DNA of 26,664 nt from Spirogloea muscicola (GCA_009602725.1 WELB01000001.1:834455-861118), one strand, 5' to 3'. Positions 9,837 to 21,725 are shown, counted from the first letter of the stretch. Numbers and translations are program-made. Notes: generated by a model not told the origin, from the letters alone.

Positions 9837-12800
9837 CTACAACCCAAGCAGGGTACACAAGACCCGGCCGAGGTCATCGCGGTTGATGGGCTTGGTAATG
9901 ATCCCGTCCATGCCCAAGCTGTGGCACCGCGACCGTGTCTCCTTTTCCGTGTTTGCTGTGTATGCCACCACCAGCGGTCTCTGTCTGCCAGCAAATGCAT
10001 GATAGATGCGCACAAAGACCTGCACAGAGACAATTTTTGGTAAGCTCATATTGCAACTCCGCATATACATCAAGGACTGGTGGAGAGACATGTAATGTGT
10101 AATCAGTCAGGAATATGAGTTGAGCCATAGAGCCTCCAATACTGATCCTAATGTCTGTAACACAATTGGAGAGGGCAATATCATGTGAAAGCGACATAAT
10201 CATGCAAGAGCACTGAAAAGCTGAGCGCGAGCATAAACGGACCTCAAAGCCATCCAAGTCAGGCATGCAGAGGTCCAGGAGAATAAGCTTGAAGCCGTGG
10301 TTGGGGTCTTGGAGAAACGCCAGGCACTCCACCCCTGACTGTGCCAGTGTTACATCACAGCCCAGGGACTGCAGCGAGCGCTTTGCCACTATCAAGTTGG
10401 TCGCATTGTCGTCCACCACCAGCAGCCTCAGCCCATGGAGTCGATCTGGTCAAAAAGAATGAGCAGCAGCTTCTAGATCAGCTCAATGCTTAAGCTGGTA
10501 CAGGAACAACAGCAAGCAAGTACTAGAAGGAGCGAGTAGCACTCTTGCAATCATGCAGCTATATGATGCTCATTATGCAGACAAGGCGGCATGATAACTT
10601 CAACTGCAACACCTACCTGCAAGAGAGCTCTCATCTTCCTGAACGGGGCGGATGGCCCGGCCACGATACTCCGTGGCGCTGTCCATCTTGCCCACACCCA
10701 GCTGCACGGCAAAGGTGACGGTGGTGCCCTTGCCCAAACCCTGGCTCTCCAGTACCACGTCCCCGCCGTGGAGCCGACAGAGGCCGCGGCATATTGAGAG
10801 GCCCAGACCTGGGGCACGAGAGCGTGTAAGGTGCAGACAAGGGTGACAACCGTGACTAAGTGCAGGTAGACGATGGCCTATCCACCTTGCACAGCAGCCA
10901 CCACTGCAAAGCGAGCTCATCTCTCATGCCAGACAAAATAACTGCGTAACCCATCAGTCTCACCGCAGCCGCCAAACTTGCGCTTGTATGTAGAATCAGC
11001 CTGTACAAACTTGTGGAACAACTTCGGTATAACACCAGGTTCCACTCCATGACCATTGTCCTTCACCTCCACTTTCAAGATGAAGGTAGGGCCAGGCCAC
11101 GCTACAGCCGGCTGGAAGACCAGCAGACAACCAATCAGGCGGGCAACACCACTTGCTGAGTCTTGTATCATAGTAGATGCAGTGAGCAGCCACCAGCACA
11201 CTACTGAATCTATATAATCCTAAAGCCCAGAATTTCCTAGCCTTATACCCTAAGCTAGAGCAAGCCAAATGCAGTGCCTGAGACAGTGGTATTCACCTGC
11301 CGCTTCACTATGGGCTTCCTTGGCGATTCTAAGGGAGACGGCATTGGCGAAGCGTCTGGTGAAGCGTCAAAGCCTGGCCGGAAATTGTTTCCAGCAAACC
11401 AGCTCTCTGTGCTCGGGCTTGCTGGGTCATGGTTCTGCTTGTACGCAAGAAAAGGGCCAATGAAAATCATGACACAACACCAAGGAAGGGGGTTCAGAAT
11501 AGAAGCAGGCCAGGGCCTGTCAATCTACGTACCTAAGCGTGTGCTTTGAAAAGCAATCAAGAAACCAGTAATGCACCAGAGCACATGCTGCACAATAGCA
11601 ATTGGAACAACAATTGGGCAAACCCACCCTTATGAGAAACCGCCCAGAACCGCCCTCAGAAGAAGACCCGCTGCCAACTTCCCAGGTGGGCCCGGCTCTT
11701 GACTCTCTACTCGCTTGAGCCTGTGAGCCAGGACCAGGCCCTGGCCCCAAATTCGAGGCTGTAACTGAGACTGTCCCCCGCCATCCTGAAGTAGCGTCCA
11801 GGTTTACATGTCAGCTGCACTGCCACAGCACCTTCTCTATGTATGCAGAACCAGACTCATATTGATAAATGCATGAACAAGTCACAAATTGCTCAGCGGC
11901 ATACAGCATCTATACTGACATTCCATGTTGTTGTGCTTCATTGACTGCAAATGGAGCAAACAGAGCCACATATCGCACCATCATGCCAACACACTACAAC
12001 CCCCTCACCTGTGAACTTGCAGGCGTTATCAATGACATTTAAAAGAATTTGAAGTAATCTCTTGTGGTCTCCTAGAACAGCTACGGGAACTTCAGGCTCT
12101 ATGTGCATTGTAAAATCTATCTCCTTGGCTGCAAAGTGGAAACGCAATCGTCTTGCCATCAGCACCAAAGCACAAAAGATGCAAAGTTCATAATCACATC
12201 TGTTGCTCTTCAGTACTTCCAAGTGTATGGAGCATAGCCAGTGATCTTTTCACAAAAAGTTCTCCAGACTCAAGATTATGCACACGTAGCTACGCAATCT
12301 CACCTTGAATGACAGAGTCAAGTGACTTCTGAGCTTCAAAAAAGAGGTCATGCAGGAAAAAAGCGCGAATGTTCAAACTAAGGTTGCCATCTTCCAAGAG
12401 TGAGTAGTCAAGAACATCGTCTATAAGCTTGTATAGTGATAAGGAGCTGCTCTTGATGTGCTTGACAAGAACCCTTTGTTCTGGTGGAAGTACAGCATCC
12501 TGCCAGCATGCAGAGCAGAGTTAAGTCAAGCATGGTAGACATGAATGGTAAATCAGGAAACTTGAAGACCGAACGACATCTCCAAGCTAGCACAGCAACA
12601 GAAACTGCTGATACCAGCAATAGCAGCAGCCTATAGACATTGCTGCTTAGCCATGGATGAGGTATGCTGTGACCTACATCAAGGAGGGAAAGGAGAGCAA
12701 TGATAGCATGCATTGGCGTTCGCATCTCATGGTTCATCACCTGTTCACAAACAACAGCATGCTCAGAAGGTGGACCACATAATGATTGACAAACCAATAG

Positions 12801-15609
12801 AGGAGAGGCAGTCATCAATCTCCATAAAGTTGCTCATCTGAACAAGCTTGACACCATGCAGAGACAAGAGGTCACATTGTGAATCACGCAAGTAGCATAC
12901 ACTCAAGAAATTGTCGCGCGCATCATGGGCTGCACGAGCTTCATGCTTGGCCACATCGAGGGCTCTGCTCTGCTGCTCCAGCTTCCTTAGGTTGCGCTTG
13001 TAAAGGTCAAGAACAGCAGCATGAGAAAGCGCTATGGCAACCTGGTGCAAAGAGAAGCCCAAGTAAGCTTCAGCATGGCTGAAGAGGTTGTATCTACACC
13101 ACATTATTTATCAGCATGATACAGGATCTCAAAGATCTCTACAAATCTAGCGCCTGGCCCTCACAGCAAGCTTGAAACCTTTCTGCAGATGCACACACCA
13201 TTTGCCAAAACAATCAATCGGGATGGCAATGACCTGATCTGCAACGACCTCAACCAGGTATATCTCATGAGGTTGCCATTCTCTGGCACTGTTGCTGGGC
13301 AGCGCAAGAACCATCAGTGCGAATGGAGTATCTTGAAGCCCCACTTCCTCCTTGTGGAACTCTGTTGTCTGGAGCAACGGCAGACGGACAGCTGCCAGCC
13401 TACTGCGCTCGTCATCGATGCCTTGGTCTAAGACTTCAGCTAAAGGACCTGAAGCCCGAATGACCTGCCAAGGTTGCAGACGCACAAGCAAGAATGCATC
13501 AAGCTGCATGCCAAAGTAGCTTGTGCATTCCAAAATCTTCAAGGTGATAGTTGTCCCTGGTTCTTAGAAGAGCTTCTCATTCTCCATCCCCTTGCAGTGT
13601 GCTATCAATGTGCACCACCACTGTGTCTAGTAAAAACCCTTGCGGCAATTGTAGCTTGCAAAATACCTCAACATGGTCGCTGGCTAGAACTCGGGAAACC
13701 AGTGGATCAGCGACCGAGACTGGCTTGGCTGGACTCTTTGAGTGCAGTGCGTGCGAGAGTTCCAAATTGGTGCCATCAGTGGAAGGCATGAAAACAGCAC
13801 AATTGGCAAGCTCCAAGTGTCGGGCAAGCTCAAAGAGAGTTGTATTCAGGATGGTTCCCCGCTCCAACGATGTCCGAATCTGCAGCACACAAGTGATCGT
13901 CTCAGGCTCAGTTCAACTGATCACCCAGTTTGTAGAGAATGAAGGCCACACTGCAGAACCTTGACTTTGCTCTTTGCTAAGATACTTGAGCAAGCCATCA
14001 ACAGGAAGGCTGCCGGCAAGCAGCTTCTTGCGACCTCCACCAGCTGCTCCCATTAGCAGGCCAACGTCGATGAACGGGCCAGAATAAGCAACTCACCTGG
14101 TCTGTCATTCTCCAGACCATCCGCCCAGTCTCCTCCTGCGTCTTGATCAATCCCACCTCCCTGTCTAGCTCCTCCGCCTTATTCCTAAGGTACAGCTCTC
14201 TGCCACAGAGCACGGCACAACGAGCACGACTGAGTTGATGTGTGCAAAGGTGTACCAAGGCAAGGAATGGAGGTGTTCCCTATCTGCAGACATCTTGCCT
14301 AGATTACAAAATGCATTCAGCAAGTTTGTTTCCTGCTAGTAAGAATAGGGCAACAGCTCATCCATGGACAGTATCTCGCACTACACTGGAGACATGCTGG
14401 AAATAAGCCTGACCTTATCTTGACAGCCAGAAGTTCAGGAACAATGTACACGAGAGCCACAGCCGTGAAGCATGAGACAACGGCACAAACAACCTTGAAG
14501 AATGTCGCGAGCCCCTGCATCACCAACACATGGTTTACTGACCATAGTTTCACGATCTGAAAAAGCCTGCACCAACGGTAGAGCAGAACAGATTCGTGAG
14601 CATCTGGCAAAGTGCAGGTACAGCAACAATGCCCTACGTTCCTGAGCACCACCATGACTTCCCCTGGCCTCTAGCAGCCTTCCTCACGAACATAGTCTAG
14701 GCCCCAGCCAAAGAAGACCCTCACAACAGATTTACAGAATGGACACCTTAACGTGTAGAGGGCTTGAGGCCCCACATGGACGTCAAATTCACAGAAGCAT
14801 TGCCCTGCCTAAAGCAGACAGTGGTGCTGGAACCCTCCATACACCAGCAGCAAGTTCTCAACCAATTGCCCGTGAGCATCGAGGACTCAGAGCAAGGAGA
14901 TCTGAGTGCGGATACGGGGCAGTGGATGCTTCAGAGACGCATACCACTCATCAACCATGCAAAAGTAAATGGCCACCCTTGTGCGACGGCCTAAGATGCC
15001 CGTCGACCATAAGCCATATCTTCCACTATCGAAGTCCTAACCCCCACCCAATACTCGTTGCGGTGCCTTGGGCAATACCGCGTTGGTATGGGAGAGGACG
15101 GATGGGGCAGGGGTCTCAGGGGTTGCAAAAGCTCACCAAGTGTTGGTGGCGAGGACAAGCAGCGAGCTGCAGAGGAGGAGGAGCCAGCGGTGCGGGAAGA
15201 CTTGCGAGCGGCTCATGAAGTAGAGGAGCTCGAGCGGGATGCTGAAGTAGGCGAGCGCGATGAGGAAGTCGGAGAAGAACTGGAGCTGGGCCATCCATGT
15301 CATGACGCGCAGGTTCGGCGGGCCGGCGTAGCCGTCCGCGGGCACGCTGCAGTCATGGGACTGCAGGCTCTGCTCGAACACGAAGGAGGCCACGGTGAAG
15401 AGCGCCACGAGGACGCTGATGACTACCGCGCCGATCCACCGGCCGATGCCGCGGAGCTGGTAGCCGTCCCGCCGCTGCTGCTTGCCGTCCGCAGCGGCGC
15501 CCCCGCCGGCGGCGGCGTCGGTGGCGGCGGCGGCGGCGGGCATCTTGGGCTGGTGCTGCGCCTTCTGCGGGCTGCGCGCCAGCGCATGCTGGCCCGGCGG
15601 GCGAGACAT
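9837..15609 (-). CDS. ETR1: Ethylene-receptor-like hybrid histidine kinase (ETR1 type)
   Basis: Fifteen exons: 15609-15137, 14566-14414, 14199-14097, 13879-13667, 13464-13234, 13041-12901, 12740-12678, 12499-12304, 12128-12009, 11785-11628, 11434-11297, 11111-10964, 10808-10617, 10445-10243, 10019-9837. All phases agree: 2,715 bases, 904 residues. Order: extra N-terminal membrane helix (about 75-100); ethylene-sensor helices (about 110-207) with SDFLIALAYFSIPLEL; linker NKAEELDREVGLIKTQEETG; GAF domain (about 244-391) ending VEVVADQVAIALSHA; H box MNHEMRTPMHAI (His442); N box LLNVIDNACKF; G1 KDNGHG; G2 GCGLGLSI; receiver with VVDDN, phospho-acceptor Asp834 (LLDLCMPD), Thr865 and Lys887. In plants such receptors sit in the ER and signal through CTR1. 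Kinase and receiver residues are intact, so histidine-to-aspartate relay is likely. Odd: the helix 2 Cys and His that hold Cu(I) in ETR1 are Ala154 and Trp158, and a Ser/Pro/Gly-rich insert splits the ATP-binding domain. The start is the first ATG in frame. Confidence 0.93.
14567..15136 (-). other. First intron of the receptor gene (570 bases)
   Basis: Donor TTG|GTGAGC, acceptor GGTGCAG|G, phase 2. It falls exactly between the position of ETR1 Cys65 and that of His69, so the Trp codon at the His position is split across it. I checked the intron for a Thr-His codon pair that an alternative exon might supply and found none. Confidence 0.7.
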
Positions 15610-16065
15610 GCGAGCCGGCCGTGGAACGGATGGCCGGTCTTGATGGAGGCTCGTCCCTGTCGGCCTCACGCCGCGGCCAGGCTCACGGCCTGCGCTGCCG
15701 CCTCGCGCGCTCGCTCCCGCGGCCGCGACGGCGGGCCCCGCCTGGCCGGCCGCGGGCTAACGATCCCCGCAGCTGCGGCGCCGCGGTAATGGCAGCGCCG
15801 CACAGAGCCTACTGGCCGCCGAGGCCGACGGCCNTAATGTACGTCACCGGATGTGCTTGCCGCTGTCCTTAGCCACTTTGGCCTTCCAGTAATCCCATAC
15901 AGGCAAGTTCCGTCAGACGGGCGCTGGGGCTCGTCAGCCAGTGGCTAGCTCCCATGGTGGCTGTAGAAGGATGCAGGAGATAGCAATACGAAGGCGGCAG
16001 CAACGGCGGCAGGCCTCGTCGGCAGTGGCGGCGGCATAACCGGCGGTGGTGGCGGCGGTGCTCAC
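15610..16065. other. Receptor 5' region, gap and unassigned sequence
   Basis: 15610-15833 is very GC-rich and probably the promoter and 5' UTR of the receptor gene. A plus-strand ATG at 15789 opens a short frame into the N at 15834. To the right of the N, 15844-15897 on the minus strand is open for 18 codons before a TGA, without a recognisable family. No further eIF2D exon was found here. Confidence 0.35.
15834..15834. other. N: probable assembly gap of unknown size
   Basis: Single undetermined base between GC-rich sequence upstream of the receptor and AT-richer sequence. The eIF2D-like gene on the right runs toward it and its remaining exons, which should encode several hundred residues, are absent from the 230 bases available. 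They may lie in missing sequence. Confidence 0.5.
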
Positions 16066-16177
16066 TCGTCGGGAAGAGGTCGTGGCCGCGGCCGTCGGCG
16101 TCGAAGAACATGGGCGGGCCGCCCTCGACGGTGTACACCAGCGCGCGGCTCGCATACTTGGTCACCACGACCTCCAG
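16066..16177 (-). CDS. EIF2D: eIF2D (ligatin)-like exon, isolated fragment
   Basis: Acceptor GTGCTGTGCAG before 16177 and donor A|GTGAGC after 16066 (phase 1). The exon encodes LEVVVTKYASRALVYTVEGG, then PPMFFDADGRGHDLFPT. This matches, as I recall it, the N-terminal PUA-type region of plant eIF2D, which has a V-Y-x-V-E-G-G-x-P-M-F-F-D-x-D-G-R-G core followed by FPT. eIF2D delivers tRNA to the ribosomal P site and acts in recycling. The first 50-60 residues of the family were not found; upstream on this strand is a GC-repeat that reads as poly-Ala and is closed by a TAG. The C-terminal exons (rest of PUA, SWIB, SUI1) would lie leftward, toward the N at 15834. Either most of the gene is in a gap or this is a remnant. 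Confidence 0.6.
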
Positions 16178-16212
16178 CTGCACAGCACCGCCCGTCGCCG
16201 GCGTCAGCGCCA

Positions 16213-16257
16213 ACGCCGCAGCCGCCGCCGCCGCAGCCGCCGCCGCCGCCGCGGCGC
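16213..16257. repeat. GCC/GCG trinucleotide run
   Basis: Imperfect GCC repeat between the eIF2D exon and the HAS1 start codon. It could encode poly-Ala on either strand or be non-coding promoter sequence. Confidence 0.6.
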
Positions 16258-16387
16258 CAAGGCACAGGAAGGTCTGGCCGGCCTACCCGGCTGCGGCGGC
16301 GAGAAGAGCTCTCGCCGCACGAGGTCCGGAGCAAGCCCGCGCCATTGCCCATCCCCCATGCCGGCCATCGCTGGGAGCGCCCGGGGC

Positions 16388-19300
16388 ATGGCGAAGCGAA
16401 AGCGCGCCCCTGTCACTGGATCATCGCCGGCGCCCAAGGCCAAGGTGCTTCCACCTTTTTCTTGCTGGAGTTGCAGCAGCCGCGTGTGGCCGGGTCTGTC
16501 AAGCTGCTGGCCTAGTAGCCTGCTCCACTGACGAGCCGGCCGTCAGTCCCCTGAGCTGCCGGCTGCGGTCTACAGCTCGCAACTTCGCGACGATTCTCCC
16601 TAGCTTGCCTGTGTCAGTGAAGGCCCTTCACGGCTGGACAGCGGAGGTCGACATTGCCGACTCAGCTTAGGGCTTTGCTACGGCAGCAATACATGCAGCG
16701 CGCCTGCAAACTCGCTTGCCCACTCTTCTTGCAATCATGACCGTCATTGCCCTCAGCCTATTTACGCGCTCCTCGTCGAGGCGGAACCATGGAAGGCCTG
16801 CTTGCTGATCTGCTGCCTTTGCCGCGCTTGAACCAGCTCTGAACCCTTAAACCCTGTCATATCTGGGCCACCAATTCTGTTCTCTTGACGTGGCCATGAG
16901 CCCTTTTGCTTACTTGCCGGTGTTTCAGAAGGCAGGGAAGAAGACCACGGCTTTGCCGGGGAGTGAGAGGCCCCTGCGCGAGTACAGCGAGGAGGATGGC
17001 CTCCACCAGATGGCAGAGGAGCAGGATGTGGTGGACGACGCCGCGCTCCCCGACCTTGTGGTGGACGAGGACGAAGAGCGGCAGCAGAGCGGGAGCGCGG
17101 CGGAGACCTCGGGTCTGTCGGAAGGTCATGATTGGAGGGAGCTACATGGCAAGGGCGGGCCCGGGGCTTTGCAAGGCAATCGAAAGCAGGAGACCGGGAG
17201 CAGTCTCGCAGGCGGCACAGTATCTGTGAAGGGCATCCTCAGCTCAACATCGTTCGAGACGTTGAATGTGTCAGACCCCACCAGGAAGGGCATCCAGGAC
17301 CTAGGGTTCCCGTACATGACAGAGGTGAGCGTCTGGCGCTGAGGACCTGTAAAGCCCACAGCTGCAATTCTCGCAGCACAACATACTTCTTCAATCATGC
17401 ATGCATGTTACCCCCACGTGCTGTGGTCATTGCACAGAGCCAAGTGCTTTCGACTCTGAAGTATCTAGTCTGATTGGTAAGAGGAATGACTATGGTCCCT
17501 GGCACTCTCCTTCTGCTAGTCCTCAGCCGCCTCGCCAAATCTGCAGTTATGCTCCTTCTAAAACCTTTCTGACTGCTAGAGACGGCATCGTGATACTTTC
17601 GGCAGGTGCAAGCGAGGTCTATACCCCAGCTCCTGGCTGGCAAGGACGTTCTTGGAGCCGCACGGACTGGGTCAGGGAAGACGCTTGCGTTCCTCATCCC
17701 TGCTGTGGAGCTCCTGTACCATGCCAAGTTCATGCCAAGGAATGGGACTGGCATAATCATCATTTCTCCTACACGCGAGCTGGCCATGCAGGTGATGCTT
17801 GGCATCATGTTCTTTCTTGTCATGTTCTTTCTCGAGCTGTAGCACCTGTGGTGCTCCTCTGGATCCACCTCTGCACAAGTTTGTTGTAGCCGCCTGCAGA
17901 TATACAGGGACCCTGGCCGACAGTTCTAAGCTATCATAAAAGCTGTGCAATATGGGAAGTCGCTGCTTGCATTTGTGATTTACAGAGCAATATTTCTCCA
18001 GTGGCCTGATGGACTCGCTGGCCTCTCAGATCTACGGAGTGGCGAGGGACATCTGTAAGTACCATAAGCAAACACACGGCATCATCATGGGTGGAGCGAA
18101 CAGAAGGGTAGAGGCGGAGAAGCTCGCCAAGGGCGTCAATCTTCTAGTTGCTACTCCAGGACGTCTGCTGGATCACCTGCAGAATACAAAGGGCTTTGTC
18201 TTTCAGAGCCTCAAGGTCAGTCAGCATATTGACCTCCACTAAGGCTGTCGCATATATGTGCATTTTGTTTTGATGTTTGAGCTTGAAAGCTCAGATGGTA
18301 TCTGCCATTAGTATGTTGACTTTCAAGATAAGGCGGCATTGGGGTTTAATTCTGCACAGGCTGTCTGTTTACCTTTCCATGTACTTAACTACAAATCTTG
18401 GCTTTGCAATTCTGTCTGCTTACGTACAGGTTGCTGTTGCAGTGTCTTGTGGTAGATGAGGCCGACCGGATCTTGGAGATAGGATTTGAGGAGGAGTTAA
18501 AGCAGATAGTCAGACTCCTGCCTAAGGTGTGCGTGCTCTCTGCTCACTTGTTCTGCAAGAACCTCAATATTGGCAAAGTGGTCATTCAGTTAAGGCATGC
18601 AGGTCATGCATTTGGGATGGTCAGTTGCTTACTCTTCTTTGGACTTCGCTGTACAGGACAGACAGACTGTGCTCTTCTCTGCCACTCAAACCACCAAGGT
18701 GACTAATTGCTGAGTAACGCTTCTCATCTGAGACCTTTGAGCATCAGTAGTGGTTGCCCATTTAGAGTTCAGGAGCACGGATCCATCGGGCAATTATGCT
18801 AGGACATGTTCGCACCACTGACTGCTTCCTTTCACTGTCAGACCTCAACATGGGTAGACCCTTATTCAATCATTGTTGGCCTGCAAATCATTCTGTGGAG
18901 TTGCAGGTAGAGGACCTGGCAAGGGTGAGCTTCAAGAAGGCACCTCTTTACATTGGTGTAGATGACAGTCGCTCCAAGGTAAGTAATGTGGAAGTTCTAC
19001 CCCTGCTTGCAGGTCTATCAGGAGTTCTCTTGATGTTCATCTCATGATATGAATCGCTCTTTTCAATCTGTTTCATTGACTGCAGGCGACTGTGGAAGGG
19101 CTTGAGCAAGGCTACTGCGTGGTACCCAGCTTGAAGCGCTTTCTTCTCCTTTTCACCTTCCTGAAGAAGAACCTGACGAAGAAGGTACCATCCGCACAAT
19201 GTGGCTCACTTGTTGTGCCCTAAGCAGAGCCCTGCACCAAACCTCTGCTTGATGTTGCAAGAGCAGTAGTTAAGAAGCATATAAGATGTTGAGCATGATA

Positions 19301-21430
19301 GCTCTTCAGAGCATTGCGACCTTGTATGGTAGCGCCTACGTTTGGTCATTCCTGCTATCCAATTCCCTTGTCATGCTATTTTAATCGCAAGTCACTTTGG
19401 CTTCTTCTCATCTGTTGCAGGTGATGGTGTTTTTTTCGTCCTGTAACTCTGTGAAGTTTCACCAGGAGCTCCTCAACTACATTGACATACCCTGCATGGA
19501 CATTCACGGAAAGCAGAAGCAACAGAAGCGCACAGCCACATACTTTGAGTTTTGCAGTGCAGAGAAGGGCATCCTGCTCTGCACAGACGTTGCTGCTCGC
19601 GGCCTTGACATTCCTGCCGTGGTATGTAATAGCAGCTCAGCTCAGTAAAGTGGTGGTCGAAATTAAGTCACTTCCTGCAAATTATCATTTGAGCCATGTT
19701 TTTTAAGTTATTTCTCTTTCATACTTCACACATCAAATGCATGGATCTTTCTTTGTTACATGACCACATGTTTGCCAGCCATATTCTGCAATGGATGTAT
19801 CCATGGGAGTGCACAAATCCTCAGTAACAGCAAAGCTCATCTGAAGCTCTTTCATTCCTGGCAGGATTGGATCATTCAGTATGACCCACCAGACGATCCT
19901 CGGGTGAGTTTGCAGCTGGCAGATTGCTCAGATGTCAGTTTGACAGTTGGGCTTGCAGTGTGATTTATTGCGAGGATATTGTGTGGAGCCATTTAGGCTC
20001 GTCAACACAGACGACAGACGTTGTAACTTTGCAAAATGCATCAGTCGGGGTTTGCAGTTGCAATCTCATGGGGCTCTGACCTTTTGGGGGTGTGCAATTT
20101 GCAGGAGTACATTCACAGAGTAGGGCGCACTGCTCGAGGCGAGGGAGGAAGGGGCCGGGCATTACTATTTTTGATACCGGAAGAGCTGGGCTTCCTTCGG
20201 TATCTAATGGTAAGGGGGTTGATGATTCCACCTTGCTAGGAGTCTTATATCAGGAACTAAGTAGGACACTTACATACTTCATTTGGCTTCATAATAGTCC
20301 TCAAGTCTCATACCCTGATTCCCCAACTTCTCTGACATACAGAAGAGGTCAACAGTGTTGCTATGGCTTCACAATCTGCATGAGTGTCACTATGACTTCT
20401 TGTCTCAAATCGATTGACTGTGCCTGCAGGCGGCAAAGGTGCCGCTGAATGAGTACGAGTTCCCTGACAACAAGATTGCCAACGTCCAATCGCAGCTGGT
20501 AAGCCCTGCCTCAGTGCCTCGGAGGCCTGGCTTTGTTGGAGATAGCAATCTTTGTTACTTAGCATGTTGTCTGCCAAATGAAGGTGGATGAGCGTTGCTT
20601 TATAGACAAGCTGAGTCAATGGGCTTGGCTTGAGGACACTAAGGAGTGTGGTATTCACTAATGGTTGGGGGTAGAGATTGCTTCCCTGACCTTAAGGTTC
20701 TTGCTTCAAAAATGCAAAATCCAGTAGTGCTTCTTGCGAAAGAGTAGCTGCTTATTCCTTTCCTTGACATGTGGAGCAGGAGAAGCTGATAGAGAAGACC
20801 TACCCCTTGCACCAGTCAGCAAGGGACGCATACAGGTCATACCTTCTTGCATATAACTCCCACGCCATGAAGGACATCTTCAATGTCCACCGCCTTGATC
20901 TTCAGGTGCCACAATTCTCTGCAGTACGCTTTGAGCTTTGATTTAGTATCTTATGCATCTTTAGGAGATGAACATGCAAGGTTGGCAGAGCTAGACTTGC
21001 AAGCACAACTCCTGCATGGTGAATGCACTCTTGGCGGAACAGAGCTTTGTAATAGCACAAAGATGTAAGAGAATGGCTGCTGTTACAATTGCAACTATGC
21101 AGAACTTGTGGGTGTTCTACTTTTTGTTGTTCATGCAAGGTTGCAAGTTAGGTGCAACTGTACATGTCAGACCTTGTCATTTGCTAATGCCTTCATGTCT
21201 GTCCTTGGAAGCAGGCCGTTGCAAGTTCTTTTGGATTCCACTGTCCTCCTAAGGTAGTCTTGAACTTGGACAGCAGTGCTGCCAAGTTCCGAAAGGGAAA
21301 CAAGGGTGGCTCAGCTAGCTCTCAGCCTGGCAGCAAGGGCAGGCTCAAGTCTTCAGGGCATGTGTTCAGCTCCCTGAACCCGTATGGCAAAAGGGCGGCG
21401 AGTGACACAAGGCAATTTACAAGGATCTGA
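16388..21430 (+). CDS. HAS1: DEAD-box ATP-dependent RNA helicase HAS1/DDX18
   Basis: Fourteen exons: 16388-16444, 16929-17324, 17606-17791, 18030-18215, 18443-18526, 18657-18698, 18907-18978, 19086-19184, 19421-19621, 19865-19903, 20105-20209, 20430-20498, 20780-20905, 21215-21430 (TGA). They give 625 residues; an in-frame ATG at 16358 would add ten. HAS1 is a nucleolar helicase of 60S (and 40S) ribosome assembly. Seen: basic N-terminus ([19 protein letters not shown]), acidic stretch, Q-motif region [17 protein letters not shown], motif I ARTGSGKT (170-177), Ia SPTREL, Ib [22 protein letters not shown] (279-283), III SAT (311-313), [18 protein letters not shown] and [36 protein letters not shown], then the HAS1-type C-terminus ([50 protein letters not shown]) and a basic Gly/Ser tail. 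The length is near that of known HAS1 proteins. All 13 introns are phase 0. Intact. Exon 1 rests on its splice fit and basic N-terminus only. Confidence 0.96.
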
Positions 21431-21720
21431 ACGCTGACTGACAGATCTTAGTAGCTGGTCGTGCACTCGTGCCTTACCGCAGGGCCTGGTGGTGTCATTG
21501 TCACGTGAAGGCCTGAAAGCACGTGTTCATTGTCTCTGCGAATTGCAGACAGCAACAAAGCATTTCATCTTGTGCCTGACTGACTCATAATTTGGACTTG
21601 ATGGATGTATTGGTCCCTATGTGTAGGCATGAGAAGCTAAGGAGCTTGTGCTCCGGTGGCAGAGAATTTTGGGTCATCATTCTGAGACATGATATCTTTG
21701 GTCATCACTGAGAACATGTT

Positions 21721-21725
21721 TTACA
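21721..21725 (-). terminator. Candidate poly(A) signal TGTAA (copper ATPase)
   Basis: TTACA on the plus strand, about 225 bases past the minus-strand stop at 21949. Convergent with the HAS1 signal, so both transcripts would end in the same short region. Confidence 0.4.

Noticed and set aside
14567-15136. A hidden alternative exon that would restore Cys-x-x-x-His in the receptor
   Set aside because: The intron was scanned on the minus strand for Thr-His codon pairs; none was found.
14739-15789. Long plus-strand frames over the receptor's first exon and first intron
   Set aside because: The minus strand encodes a clear ethylene-sensor domain here; the plus frames are its GC-rich shadow.
15844-15897. 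Short minus-strand frame ending KVAKDSGKHIR before a TGA
   Set aside because: Only 18 codons, no convincing acceptor and no family recognised; chance cannot be excluded.
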